Shown piece after piece: positions 1 to 6,696 of a stretch of DNA of 8,203 nt (positions are counted from its first letter, which is position 1; each line of letters begins with the position of its first letter). The position numbers and the translations under genes are program-made. Location of the stretch: NCBI GenBank assembly GCA_028820945.1, contig JAPPHW010000332.1, positions 1 through 8,203 on the forward strand, given 5' to 3'. The notes beneath the pieces are model-generated. The model ran no database searches and had not been told where the DNA came from. It worked only from the letters and a program-made list of their open reading frames with translations. Source of the DNA: Defluviicoccus sp. (GTDB taxonomy: Bacteria > Pseudomonadota > Alphaproteobacteria > MPNO01).

Positions 1-261
1 GTGCTGGTGATGAGCGTCAACCCGGGCTTCGCCGGACAGTCCTTCATCGACAGCCAGCTCGACAAGCTGGGCGGGCTCCGCCGGACGATCGACGACAGCG
101 GGCGCGACATCGCGCTGGAGGTCGACGGGGGCATAAACGCCGAGACCGGCCGGCGCGCGGCCGAGGCGGGAGCCGACATCCTGGTGGCCGGCACGGCCGC
201 CTTCGCCGGCGGCGAGGAGGCGTATGCCGACAACATCCTCCGACTCCGCGGCAATGCCTGA
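1..261 (+). CDS. rpe: Ribulose-phosphate 3-epimerase, C-terminal part (5' end outside window)
   Basis: Interconverts D-ribulose 5-phosphate and D-xylulose 5-phosphate in the cytosolic pentose phosphate pathway. The 86 visible residues are the C-terminal third or so of a TIM-barrel protein usually about 220 residues long. They carry the family's VNPGFAGQ loop at residues 7-14, the VDGGIN segment at about 41-46 with the catalytic Asp, and the phosphate-binding AGTAAFAG segment near 63-70. The GTG at position 1 is an internal valine of the conserved LVMSVNPGF stretch, not a start, so the gene continues upstream of the window. The stop TGA (259-261) lies inside the beginning of the next gene, indicating an operon with translational coupling. 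Identity is secure; only the missing N-terminus is unseen. Confidence 0.95.
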   Translation: MLVMSVNPGFAGQSFIDSQLDKLGGLRRTIDDSGRDIALEVDGGINAETGRRAAEAGADILVAGTAAFAGGEEAYADNILRLRGNA

Positions 262-1978
262 CGGAGGCACGCCCCCGGCCCGGTCCGCCGACGCCCGACC
301 GGTGCGCAAGGCGCCACGCAACGCGATCCGGCTGGCGCTCTACCGGCTCGACCGCCTGACCTTGCGGCGCATCGCCTATTCCGTCGCGACGATCTGGTTC
401 GCCGGGCTGTTTTACCGCCGCACCCTCGGCGGCCGCTACGGCCGGGGGCTCGCTTACGCGCCTCGGGAAGTCTGGCTGGGCGACGCGCGCTGCGGTTCCG
501 CCATTCTGAAGAGGGAGTATGTCTTCGCGGGACACGCGGAATCCGACCCCCGCGATCTCTGGCGGAACAAGGGCGCGCCGGAGGCCTGGCAGGCAGCGCT
601 CCACGGGTTCGACTGGCTGCGCGACCTCCGCGCCGTGGGCGGCAAGTCGGCGCGCGATCACGCACGGGCCATGATCGTCGACTGGCTCGAACGGGAGGAT
701 CGCTGGAATCCGTTGAGTTGGCGGCCGGACGTCATCTCGGAACGATTGACCAACTGGCTGATGGCGGCCGAATACGCCTACCCCGTCGACGAGCCGCTCG
801 ACGCGAAACCGTTCCTCGGCAGCCTGATCCGCCAGTCCAGACATCTGGGCCGCGTGGTCGGCCTGCTCGATCCCGGAACCGAAAGGCTTAGGGCGCTGTG
901 CGCGCTGGTGCTGACCGGGGTATGCATACCGGCTCAGGCGCGCAGCCTCCCTCGATGGCTCGACATGCTGAGCGCCGAGTCGGTGGCCCAGATCGGACTC
1001 GACGGGGTCCATGTCACCCGAAGCCCGACGATGCAGCTTCTGATTCTGCGGCGTCTGGTCGAGCTCAACGGGGTGCTCCGGGACGCCGGGATCGACACAC
1101 CCCAACCGATAGAGAGCACGATCTCCCGGATGGCCGCCGCGTTGCGGCAGCTTCGCCACGGCGACGGCCGGCTGTGCCTGTTCAACGACAGCGACGAGGA
1201 AGAGAACTGGCTGATCGACCTGGTGCTGAGCCGGGCGGACCCTCCGGGCCACGGGGTCGGCGCGCCGGCGGCGGCGGACGCGGGCTTCCAGCGCCTCTCT
1301 GCGGCCGGGACGATAGTCCTGATGGATGCGGGCCCGCCGCCGCCGCCGGGTTTCGACCGCCACGCACACGCCGGCACGCTGAGTTTCGAGATGAGCGCGG
1401 GACGTCAGCGGATGATCGTCAACTGCGGCGCCTATTCGGGGCTGCGCGAAGACTGGCGATTCGCACAGCGCGCGACCGCCGCCCATTCGACCCTCACGAT
1501 CGACGATTACAACTCCGCCGACGTGCTCAGCACGGACATGATCGGGTATCGCCCGCGCATCGCCGGTGTCGACCGGCACGAAGCCGACGGCAATCTCTGG
1601 CTAGACGCCCGGATAGAGAATTACGGCGGGATTTCCGGTCTGAGCCACCAGCGCAGGCTCTACCTGACGGCGAACGGCGCGAATCTCCGCGGCGAGGACA
1701 CTCTCGGCGGCAAGCGTCCGCATCGATTCGTCGCGCGCTTCCATTTGCACCCGTCGGTCACCGCGTCGCTGGCGCAGAACGAGGAGTCGGTGTTGCTCCG
1801 CCTACGCGACGGGGACGGCTGGCGCTTCCGGGCCGAAGGCGGTGTGGTCAGTCTCCAGGAAAGCGTCTATCTGGGTTTTCGCGGCCGTCCGCGGCGGACC
1901 CTCCAGATCGTGATCACCGGCGCCAAGGGGAGCGGCACGGCAACCCTCAAATGGGCGTTCGTCCGGCTCGGCGGCTGA
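224..1978 (+). CDS. Heparinase II/III family protein
   Basis: A 584-residue protein of the heparinase II/III-like family (polysaccharide lyase fold: an alpha-helical toroid followed by a beta-sandwich). Residues about 40-340 are the helical part. The C-terminal domain starts near residue 352 and shows the hallmark HAHAGTLSFEM (380-390), IVNCGAYSG (398-406) and AAHSTL (419-424) motifs. The natural substrate is unknown and no clear signal peptide is visible: the N-terminus is basic and holds only a short hydrophobic patch (about 50-63). The start at ATG 224 has AGGAGG at 215-220, only 3 nt upstream; ATG 254, whose reading overlaps the rpe stop as ATGCCTGA, is a credible alternative giving 574 residues. 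In alphaproteobacteria a gene of this family commonly sits between rpe or rsmB and purH, so the rpe linkage is expected. purH does not follow here. The family call is firm; a role in cell-envelope or exopolysaccharide turnover is inference. Confidence 0.9.
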   Translation: MPTTSSDSAAMPDGGTPPARSADARPVRKAPRNAIRLALYRLDRLTLRRIAYSVATIWFAGLFYRRTLGGRYGRGLAYAPREVWLGDARCGSAILKREYVFAGHAESDPRDLWRNKGAPEAWQAALHGFDWLRDLRAVGGKSARDHARAMIVDWLEREDRWNPLSWRPDVISERLTNWLMAAEYAYPVDEPLDAKPFLGSLIRQSRHLGRVVGLLDPGTERLRALCALVLTGVCIPAQARSLPRWLDMLSAESVAQIGLDGVHVTRSPTMQLLILRRLVELNGVLRDAGIDTPQPIESTISRMAAALRQLRHGDGRLCLFNDSDEEENWLIDLVLSRADPPGHGVGAPAAADAGFQRLSAAGTIVLMDAGPPPPPGFDRHAHAGTLSFEMSAGRQRMIVNCGAYSGLREDWRFAQRATAAHSTLTIDDYNSADVLSTDMIGYRPRIAGVDRHEADGNLWLDARIENYGGISGLSHQRRLYLTANGANLRGEDTLGGKRPHRFVARFHLHPSVTASLAQNEESVLLRLRDGDGWRFRAEGGVVSLQESVYLGFRGRPRRTLQIVITGAKGSGTATLKWAFVRLGG

Positions 1979-1988
1979 ACGGTACCGT
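1979..1988. repeat. 10-bp perfect palindrome between two convergent stop codons
   Basis: ACGGTACCGT is its own reverse complement and fills the 9-bp gap between the heparinase stop (TGA, 1976-1978) and the ribbon-helix-helix stop (1988-1990 on the other strand), reaching one base into the latter. It is flanked by a wider inverted repeat, GGCGGC (1970-1975) and GCCGCC (2003-2008). No T-tract follows on either strand, so it is not a standard intrinsic terminator. A role in ending or pausing both convergent transcripts is possible but unproven. Confidence 0.4.
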
Positions 1989-2224
1989 CATTCCGTCGAC
2001 GCGCCGCCAGCGCGCAATCGCTCGACGACATAGACCCGGAGGGCCGAGGCGAGGCTTCCCGGCCGGGCGGCATCGATCTCGCCGATCAGCGCGGCAAGCG
2101 ACAGTCCCCGCGACTGGGCGACCGCGGCGAGCTCTTCCCAATATACCGGTTCCAGGGCGACGCTGGTCCGGTGGCCGGACACGGTCAGCGTCCGCCGCCG
2201 CAGCCCGGAGCGCGTGAGGCTCAT
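1988..2224 (-). CDS. Ribbon-helix-helix domain protein (RHH_4 type)
   Basis: A 78-residue protein that fits a ribbon-helix-helix DNA-binding fold. Residues about 11-25, with the sequence TLTVSGHRTSVALEP, form the beta-strand that would pair with a partner and enter the major groove. They are followed by a first helix (27-39), a turn with the RGLSLAALIGEID motif (39-51) typical of RHH_4 proteins, and an extra C-terminal helix (about 58-71) that could help dimerise. The start ATG (2222-2224) lies 15 bp after the fhs stop with only a weak ribosome-binding sequence, which suggests co-transcription and reinitiation after fhs. Relatives are usually annotated only as ribbon-helix-helix domain proteins, and in many alphaproteobacteria lie near fumC. 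Whether it binds DNA and which gene it controls are unknown; autoregulation of the fhs operon is a guess. Confidence 0.85.
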   Translation of the reverse strand: MSLTRSGLRRRTLTVSGHRTSVALEPVYWEELAAVAQSRGLSLAALIGEIDAARPGSLASALRVYVVERLRAGGASTE

Positions 2225-2239
2225 CGCGGCGACCGGGCC

Positions 2240-3934
2240 TCAGAACAGCCCCTCTATCTCGCCCCGGTCGTTGACCGTGATGTTGTTGGCCGCGGGAACG
2301 CGGGGGAGGCCCGGCATGGTCATGATGTCGCCGCAGATCGCGACCAGAAAGCCCGCGCCGTTGGCGAGCCTGACCTCGCGCACGTGGAGATCGTGACCCT
2401 CCGGCGCGCCGCGCAAGCTCGGATCGGCCGAGAAGCTGAGCGGGGTCTTGGCCATGCACACCGGAAGCGCGCCGTAGCCGTCGTTCTGGTACCCCTCGAT
2501 CTGGCGCCGGACCCGGTCGGGCGCGCTCACCGTGCCCGCCTTGTAGATGTCCCGCGCGATGGTCTCGATCTTGTCCCAGAGCGGCATCTCGTCCGGGTAG
2601 AGGAAGCGGAAACCCGGGTTGGGCGCTTCCGCGGCGGCAACCACCTTTTCCGCGAGCGCTACCGCGCCGGCGCTGCCTTCTCCCCAATGGGTGCAATCCA
2701 CCGATTCCACCCCGTAACCGGCGCACGCCTCGGCGACGACCGCGACCTCGTCGGAGGTGTCGGCGTTGAAGTGGTTGAGGGCGACGACGACAGGGACCCC
2801 GAAGCCCTGGATATTCTCGATGTGGCGCTTGAGATTGGCGACGCCCTCGCGAACGGCGGCGACGTTCTCGGCGCCGAGCGCGTCGCGGGCGACCCCGCCG
2901 TGCATCTTGAGCGCGCGGATCGTGGCGACCAGCACCACCGCGTCGGGTTCGAACCCGGCCTTGCGGCACTTGATGTCGATGAACTTCTCGCCGCCGAGAT
3001 CGGATCCGAAACCCGCCTCGGTCACGGTGTAGTCGGCGAGCTTGAGCGCGGTGCGCGTCGCGGTGACCGAGTTGCAGCCATGGGCGATATTGGCGAAGGG
3101 ACCGCCATGCACGAAAGCCGGCGTCTTCTCCAGCGTCTGCACCATGTTGGGCAGAATCGCTTCCTTCAGCAGCGCGGCCATCGGGCCGGGTCCCATCAGA
3201 TCGCGGGCGAAGACCGGTTCCCGTCCGCGGGTCTCGGCGACGACGATGTTGCCGAGACGCTCCTTGAGATCGCCCAGGCTCTCGGCGAGACAGAAGACCG
3301 CCATGACCTCGGACGCGACCGTGATGTCGAACCCGTCCTCGCGCGGGAAGCCGTTGGCGACTCCGCCGAGCGAGCCGACGATCGAGCGCAGCGCGCGGTC
3401 GTTGAGGTCGACGACCCGGCGCCACGAGATCCGGCGCGCGTCGATGCCGAGCGCGTTGCCCCAGTAGATGTGGTTATCGAGCAGGGCGGACAGCAGGTTA
3501 TGGGCCGATCCGATGGCGTGGAAGTCGCCCGTGAAATGGAGGTTTATGTCCTCCATCGGCACCACCTGGGCATAACCGCCGCCCGCGGCGCCGCCCTTGA
3601 CGCCGAAGCAGGGGCCGAGACTCGGCTCGCGTAGGCAGATCGCGGTCCGCTTGCCGATCGCGTTCAGCGCGTCCCCGAGACCGACCGTGGTCGTCGTCTT
3701 GCCTTCGCCCGCCGGGGTCGGCGTCATCCCGGTGACCAGAATCAGCTTCCCGTCGGGCTTGCCGGCCAGCGTGTCGATGTAATCCAGCGAGACCTTCGCC
3801 TTGTGCGGGCCGAAGCGGTAAACCGCGTCGTCCGGGATGTCGAGCGAGCCCGTGATGTCGGCGATATCCGCCAGCGTGGCCGCGCGTGCGATCTCGAGGT
3901 CGGATTTGACCTCGCTGCCCATGTTGTTGCTCAT
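2240..3934 (-). CDS. fhs: Formate-tetrahydrofolate ligase (10-formyl-THF synthetase)
   Basis: Joins formate to tetrahydrofolate using ATP, giving 10-formyl-tetrahydrofolate for purine synthesis, initiator fMet and C1 assimilation (EC 6.3.4.3); cytosolic, normally a homotetramer. The 564 residues match the family's usual length of about 555-560. Visible signatures are the nucleotide-binding loop TPAGEGKT (73-80), the family signature [11 protein letters not shown] (111-121), the second signature [12 protein letters not shown] (336-347), and [12 protein letters not shown] (538-549) near the C-terminus. I place the start at ATG 3934 because GGGAGG lies 4 nt upstream (3939-3944) and because the 36 residues encoded if the frame is opened back to 4042 do not resemble the family. 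A second ATG four codons downstream is possible. It is followed 15 bp later by the ribbon-helix-helix gene and faces a divergent RidA-family gene. No folD, purU or formate dehydrogenase is within view. Confidence 0.97.
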   Translation of the reverse strand: MSNNMGSEVKSDLEIARAATLADIADITGSLDIPDDAVYRFGPHKAKVSLDYIDTLAGKPDGKLILVTGMTPTPAGEGKTTTTVGLGDALNAIGKRTAICLREPSLGPCFGVKGGAAGGGYAQVVPMEDINLHFTGDFHAIGSAHNLLSALLDNHIYWGNALGIDARRISWRRVVDLNDRALRSIVGSLGGVANGFPREDGFDITVASEVMAVFCLAESLGDLKERLGNIVVAETRGREPVFARDLMGPGPMAALLKEAILPNMVQTLEKTPAFVHGGPFANIAHGCNSVTATRTALKLADYTVTEAGFGSDLGGEKFIDIKCRKAGFEPDAVVLVATIRALKMHGGVARDALGAENVAAVREGVANLKRHIENIQGFGVPVVVALNHFNADTSDEVAVVAEACAGYGVESVDCTHWGEGSAGAVALAEKVVAAAEAPNPGFRFLYPDEMPLWDKIETIARDIYKAGTVSAPDRVRRQIEGYQNDGYGALPVCMAKTPLSFSADPSLRGAPEGHDLHVREVRLANGAGFLVAICGDIMTMPGLPRVPAANNITVNDRGEIEGLF

Positions 3935-3960
3935 CGTGCCTCCCGATCCTGCGGCCCCGG

Positions 3961-3989
3961 ATTTTAGGGACGGAGCGCGGCGCACAAAA
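3961..3989 (-). promoter_or_regulatory. Candidate promoter of fhs
   Basis: On the minus strand a TAAAAT box (3961-3966) matches the -10 consensus at 5 of 6 positions and is the most AT-rich hexamer in a GC-rich region. A weak T-rich -35-like element, TTTTGT, lies 17 bp upstream (3984-3989). An alternative TTGTGC is at 15 bp spacing. Transcription would begin roughly 20 nt before the fhs start, just upstream of its GGGAGG ribosome-binding site. Seen by eye only; the -35 is poor. Confidence 0.35.
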
Positions 3990-4013
3990 GTCCGGGCGGG
4001 AAACTCGGGCCCC

Positions 4014-4030
4014 GCCAGTCTTCGTCTGGC
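4014..4030. repeat. Short inverted repeat in the fhs/ridA divergent intergenic region
   Basis: GCCAG (4014-4018) and CTGGC (4026-4030) form perfect 5-bp arms around a 7-nt spacer, midway between the divergent fhs and RidA-family genes. The position suits an operator shared by both promoters, but the arms are short enough to arise by chance. Confidence 0.25.
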
Positions 4031-4077
4031 AGAATGGCCCACGACGTTTGCGGGACGGTTAGCCGGAGGAGCGGGAC

Positions 4078-4554
4078 ATGGCGGGAAGGATCGAGGCGCG
4101 GCTTGCGGAGCTCGGCATCGTGTTGCCGGAGGCGGGGGCGCCGAAGGCGGCGAAGATCCTGACCGCCAAGATATCCGGCGACTGGATGTACGTGTCGGGC
4201 GCGGTGCCGAGGCTCGACGGCGAAATCCGCTATGTCGGCAGAGTGGGACGCGAGTTCTCTCTCGAGGAGGGGCAGGCGGCGGCGCGGCTCAGCGCGCTCA
4301 ACATGCTCGCCCATGCGCGCAAGGCGCTCGACGGCGATCTCGACCGGGTGCGCGACATCGTCAACGTGCGCGGCTTCATCGCCATCGACCCCGATTTCAC
4401 CCAGGTCGCCGAGACCCTCAACGGCGCGTCCGAGGTGCTGATCGAGATCTTCGGCGAGCGGGGACGCCACGCCCGGACCGCGGTCGGGGTCGCCGGGATG
4501 CCGTTCGGCGTCGCGATCGAGGTCGAGGCGCAGATGCGGATCGAGGTGCCCTGA
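4078..4554 (+). CDS. RidA family protein (YjgF/YER057c/UK114 family)
   Basis: A 158-residue member of the RidA superfamily, small trimeric cytosolic proteins of which the archetype hydrolyses reactive enamine/imine intermediates such as 2-aminoacrylate. Length and the ending [20 protein letters not shown] (131-150) fit the longer subgroup of about 150 residues rather than archetypal RidA of about 130. Arg133 in HARTAVGV corresponds to the arginine that in active RidA binds the substrate carboxylate (E. coli Arg105), so deaminase activity is possible. Other family features are the [10 protein letters not shown] strand (36-45) and a central helix with [19 protein letters not shown] (63-81). The start ATG has a strong GGAGGAG (4065-4071) 6 nt upstream. 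It diverges from fhs and is followed by a cupin gene after about 78 bp. Physiological substrate unknown; do not assume it equals E. coli RidA. Confidence 0.92.
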   Translation: MAGRIEARLAELGIVLPEAGAPKAAKILTAKISGDWMYVSGAVPRLDGEIRYVGRVGREFSLEEGQAAARLSALNMLAHARKALDGDLDRVRDIVNVRGFIAIDPDFTQVAETLNGASEVLIEIFGERGRHARTAVGVAGMPFGVAIEVEAQMRIEVP

Positions 4555-4560
4555 CCGCAA

Positions 4561-4578
4561 CCCCGCTTGCAAGCGCGG
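4561..4578. repeat. 12-bp perfect palindrome (18 bp with one mismatch pair) upstream of the cupin gene
   Basis: CGCTTGCAAGCG (4564-4575) is a perfect palindrome. Beyond one mismatched pair it gains two further C-G pairs, making an 18-bp near-palindrome. It starts 7 bp after the RidA-family stop and is followed immediately by a hairpin-forming GGCCC-GGCT-GGGCC (4577-4590). The two elements lie in the untranslated gap between ridA and the cupin gene. A protein operator, or an RNA structure tuning cupin expression, would both fit; no T-tract follows, so it is not a typical terminator. Confidence 0.45.
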
Positions 4579-4632
4579 CCCGGCTGGGCCACGATCCGTC
4601 GAGACGAGCCCATGGCCGACGGAGAGCCCAAC

Positions 4633-5178
4633 ATGCAGCGCGTCAGGCACGAGATCCCGAGCGCCTACCGGGACATGACGATCGACCAGCTCGCGGAGCG
4701 CCAGGTCGTCCGCTACGGCGAGCTTGAGCCCGACTGGGATGCCTTCGCCGATTCCCAGATCGAGGGCCGCCGCCGGGCGCAGTATCGCCTGATCGGCGTC
4801 GGCGGGTCCGGCAAGCCCGACCCCCACGCCCTGCCGGCGGGCGGTTTCACGCTCTCGATGCTGATCGTTCCGCCGGGCCAGGGCGGCTCCGCCCACACCC
4901 ACGAGGTGGAAGAGGCGTTCGTCGTCCTGGAAGGCGAGCTCACCGTATTCTTTCAGGACGAGACCGGCCGCCAGGCGGGGAATACGCTCGGGCAGTACGA
5001 GGTCGCGCTGTGCCCGGCGGGTATCCCGCACGGCTTCGTCAACGAGGGCGAAAAGGACGCGCTGATTCAGATCATGATCGGCAGCGGGGAGCCCGGCCCG
5101 ATCGGCTTCGTCGACGACGACATCTACCGCGAGGAGGTCGATCGGCTGACCTCGCGTGGTCGGATGGCGGCGGAGTAG
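4633..5178 (+). CDS. Cupin domain-containing protein
   Basis: A 181-residue single-domain cupin, a small beta-barrel fold that usually holds one metal ion. Both cupin motifs are intact. Motif 1, GQGGSAHTHEVEEAFVVLEG (82-101), supplies His88, His90 and Glu94. Motif 2, GQYEVALCPAGIPHGFVN (120-137), supplies His133. These four residues form the classical metal site, so the protein is probably an enzyme or a metal-dependent binding protein. The N-terminal 65 residues are a charged extension with no motif I recognise. I chose ATG 4633 because GGAGAG (4621-4626) lies 6 nt upstream; ATG 4612 would add seven residues and has a weaker site. It follows the RidA-family gene and converges on a small membrane-protein gene with 4 bp between the stops. 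Lack of a helix-turn-helix argues against a regulator. Substrate unknown. Confidence 0.88.
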   Translation: MQRVRHEIPSAYRDMTIDQLAERQVVRYGELEPDWDAFADSQIEGRRRAQYRLIGVGGSGKPDPHALPAGGFTLSMLIVPPGQGGSAHTHEVEEAFVVLEGELTVFFQDETGRQAGNTLGQYEVALCPAGIPHGFVNEGEKDALIQIMIGSGEPGPIGFVDDDIYREEVDRLTSRGRMAAE

Positions 5179-5182
5179 AGCC

Positions 5183-5413
5183 TTATTCCGCCGCCGGCAC
5201 GTCGGCGGGGGAATATCCGCGGGTGAACCCTTCGAGCCGCGTCAAGCGCTCACGGGTCTTCGTCACCTCTTGAGCAAGTCTGCCGCGGTCCGTCGCCAAA
5301 CCGGCCACCTTGCTCTCGAGGCGGTCGAACCTCTTGCCCAGCCGTCGTTCCGTGTCGGTTATGGCGCACCGCAGGAAGGCCGCGATGACGATCCCGACAC
5401 ACAGCATGGTCAT
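5183..5413 (-). CDS. Small membrane-anchored coiled-coil protein (hypothetical)
   Basis: Encodes 76 residues of unrecognised function. Residues 2-18 (MLCVGIVIAAFLRCAI region) are hydrophobic and could form one membrane anchor or uncleaved signal. From residue 25 to 60 hydrophobic residues recur in a 4-3 heptad pattern (L25, F29, L32, V36, L39, L46, V50, L57, L60, with only R43 and T53 off pattern), predicting a two-stranded coiled coil rich in Arg, Lys and Glu. The tail is a short Pro/Ala-rich stretch. GGAG (5417-5420) lies 3 nt before ATG 5413 and 9 nt before ATG 5407, so the protein may start two codons later. A plausible promoter lies just upstream in the 63-bp gap after the amidohydrolase gene. 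The heptad register and signals make it a likely real gene rather than a chance frame; its partner and role are unknown. Confidence 0.68.
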   Translation of the reverse strand: MTMLCVGIVIAAFLRCAITDTERRLGKRFDRLESKVAGLATDRGRLAQEVTKTRERLTRLEGFTRGYSPADVPAAE

Positions 5414-5433
5414 GATCTCCGGGCTCGTGGTTG

Positions 5434-5463
5434 AATATGTTTCCCGGAAATCGCGTTTGCCAA
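5434..5463 (-). promoter_or_regulatory. Candidate promoter of the small coiled-coil protein gene
   Basis: On the minus strand TTGGCA (5458-5463) matches the -35 consensus at 5 of 6 positions and CATATT (5434-5439) matches the -10 at 4 of 6, separated by 18 bp. The elements begin just after the amidohydrolase stop codon and would give a leader of about 15 nt including the GGAG site. This suggests the small gene can be transcribed separately from the TRAP-amidohydrolase operon. Found by eye; unverified. Confidence 0.42.
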
Positions 5464-5476
5464 TAGGGGCCGTACC

Positions 5477-6685
5477 CTACTCGTAATCGGCATGCGCCCG
5501 GGACTTGCCGGCGCCGTCCTCGGCGATCATGGCGGGCGTCGTCACCTGCCCGGTGGGCGGGCCCTGGAGGCCGAAGAAGCGACGCATCCGTTCGTAGACG
5601 ATCTCGTGGCGGAGCGACGGGTCGAGGCCTCTGAACATCTCATAGAAGATCGGCGAGGGGTCGGGCCAGGTGCCCTGCGGGTGGGGGTAGTCGGCGCCGA
5701 ACACCAGAATGTCGCGCAGCACGTTATCCTCGTGCGTGATCCCCTGGGCGGCGATCTCGTCCTCCTCGAAGGTGACCAGCATCTGGCGCCTGACGTAGAA
5801 GCTCGGGAGCTCCTTGAGCCCGGTATCGCGGAACAGGCCGGGGCGCTCGTCGGCTTGGCGATCCATCCAGTAGACCAGGAACGGCACCCAGCCGGCCCGG
5901 CATTCGGCGAACAGGACCTTGAGCCCGGGATGGCGCTGCAGCGCCCCGCAATAGACGATGTCGGCGAGCGGGCGCGACAGCGAGAACGGCGCGCAGGAGA
6001 AATAGGCCATCCGTTCGCCGCGATCCGCCGGCGGGATGGTCGTCTTGACGTGGCCGCCGATATGGCAGGCGCACACCGTCCCGGTCTCCTCGAAGGCCTG
6101 CCAGACGGGCTCCCAGCATTCGTGGAACATCGGATGGGGGCCGTCGAAAGGCACGAACTCGGCCGCCTTGCAGCCCATCGCGGCGAGCCTCCGGATCTCT
6201 CCCGGCACCGAGTCGGGATCGAACACCGGCAATATGGGGAGGATCATCAGACGGTCGGGATCGCGGGCGTTCAGCTCCATGACCCAGTCGTTGTAGACGC
6301 GGTGGACCTCGTGGCGCAGCGACGGATCGTCGATGTCCCACTTGCGGGTCGAGCCGAACCCGACATAGCCGTAGACGCTGCCGTGATCCATGTGCTCCAG
6401 CAGGAGGTCCGGATCCGACGGCGGCAGGCTGCCGTCCGGGATGCGCGCGCCGGACCGCCCGAAGAACTGATCGAGCAGGGCGCGGTTGTCCGGACCGTCG
6501 GCGGTGCCGCCGTCGCGCCCGCCGACGATCTTGCCCTCCCAGCTCCAGAGCCGCGCGCCCTCGTGCTCGACCACCTTGGGCGCGGCTTCCCTGAACCGGG
6601 CGGCGACGCGGTCCTGCCACAGCCGTGCCGGGATCCAGCGCTGATCGAGATGGTTGTCTGCGGAGTTGTACTTGTAAAGCGTCAC
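5477..6685 (-). CDS. Amidohydrolase family protein (Amidohydro_2, metal-dependent TIM barrel)
   Basis: A 402-residue metal-dependent hydrolase or decarboxylase of the PF04909 family, predicted cytosolic (no signal peptide). The N-terminal SADNHLD (8-14) places Asp10 and His12 at the first metal site. CACHIGGH (205-212) supplies His208. LKVLFAECRAGW (255-266) is the family segment before a C-terminal strand, and FGADYPHPQGTWPDP (329-343) holds the conserved Asp332 and His335. In ACMSD-type decarboxylases the equivalent of Glu261 is a catalytic His, so the same chemistry should not be assumed. The start is GTG at 6683-6685: the SADNH motif is only seven residues away and an AGGGG lies upstream, overlapping the stop of the preceding gene. 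It lies 10 bp after the TRAP permease stop, so the two are almost certainly one operon and the transporter may bring in its substrate. The exact reaction cannot be read from the sequence. Confidence 0.9.
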   Translation of the reverse strand: MTLYKYNSADNHLDQRWIPARLWQDRVAARFREAAPKVVEHEGARLWSWEGKIVGGRDGGTADGPDNRALLDQFFGRSGARIPDGSLPPSDPDLLLEHMDHGSVYGYVGFGSTRKWDIDDPSLRHEVHRVYNDWVMELNARDPDRLMILPILPVFDPDSVPGEIRRLAAMGCKAAEFVPFDGPHPMFHECWEPVWQAFEETGTVCACHIGGHVKTTIPPADRGERMAYFSCAPFSLSRPLADIVYCGALQRHPGLKVLFAECRAGWVPFLVYWMDRQADERPGLFRDTGLKELPSFYVRRQMLVTFEEDEIAAQGITHEDNVLRDILVFGADYPHPQGTWPDPSPIFYEMFRGLDPSLRHEIVYERMRRFFGLQGPPTGQVTTPAMIAEDGAGKSRAHADYE

Positions 6686-6696
6686 GGGGCCGCCCC
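6686..6696. repeat. Mini-hairpin across the TRAP stop/amidohydrolase start junction
   Basis: GGGG-CCG-CCCC gives four G-C pairs around a 3-nt loop, filling the 10-bp spacer and touching the TRAP stop codon. In the mRNA it includes the only ribosome-binding-like G-rich tract before the amidohydrolase GTG, so it could lower translation unless ribosomes arriving from the TRAP gene open it. The structure is directly visible; the effect is inferred. Confidence 0.35.

Noticed and set aside
44..1579. Long minus-strand open frame opposite the heparinase gene
   Set aside because: It is Arg/Pro/His-rich with no domain motif and lies wholly antisense to a gene with clear family motifs; such frames are common in GC-rich DNA.
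2171..3634. Long plus-strand open frame opposite fhs, and a further minus-strand frame at 1947-3425
   Set aside because: Both overlap the firmly identified fhs over most of their length, are of low complexity (Arg/Gly/Asp-rich) and contain no recognisable motif.
3935..4042. 36-residue N-terminal extension of fhs
   Set aside because: The strong GGGAGG site sits 4 nt before ATG 3934, the extension is Arg/Pro-rich and unlike the family, and it would run through the likely promoter.
4035..4051. Sigma-54-like promoter (TGGC ... TTGC) upstream of the RidA-family gene
   Set aside because: The GG and GC elements are 14 bp apart instead of the required 12, and sigma-54 promoters tolerate little spacing change.
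3935..4077. Tetrahydrofolate riboswitch in the fhs leader
   Set aside because: If the proposed promoter is right, the leader is only about 20 nt; no long conserved-looking stem structure is visible, and known THF riboswitch classes need far more sequence.
5191..5208. CCGCCG/CGGCGG hairpin at the end of the cupin and small-protein genes as an intrinsic terminator
   Set aside because: The stem is only 6 bp, lies inside the coding end of the small gene and is not followed by a T-tract on either strand.
5418..5448. TCCGGG/CCCGGA inverted repeat that could hide the ribosome-binding site of the small coiled-coil gene
   Set aside because: One arm lies upstream of the proposed -10 box and would not be transcribed; the loop is 19 nt and the stem only 6 bp.
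4078..6685. 3-hydroxyanthranilate/2-aminomuconate-type pathway suggested by RidA-like deaminase, cupin and ACMSD-like amidohydrolase families side by side
   Set aside because: The cupin lacks the features of 3-hydroxyanthranilate dioxygenase, the amidohydrolase has Glu where ACMSD has its catalytic His, the RidA belongs to a different subgroup, the genes are in opposing operons and no dehydrogenase is present.
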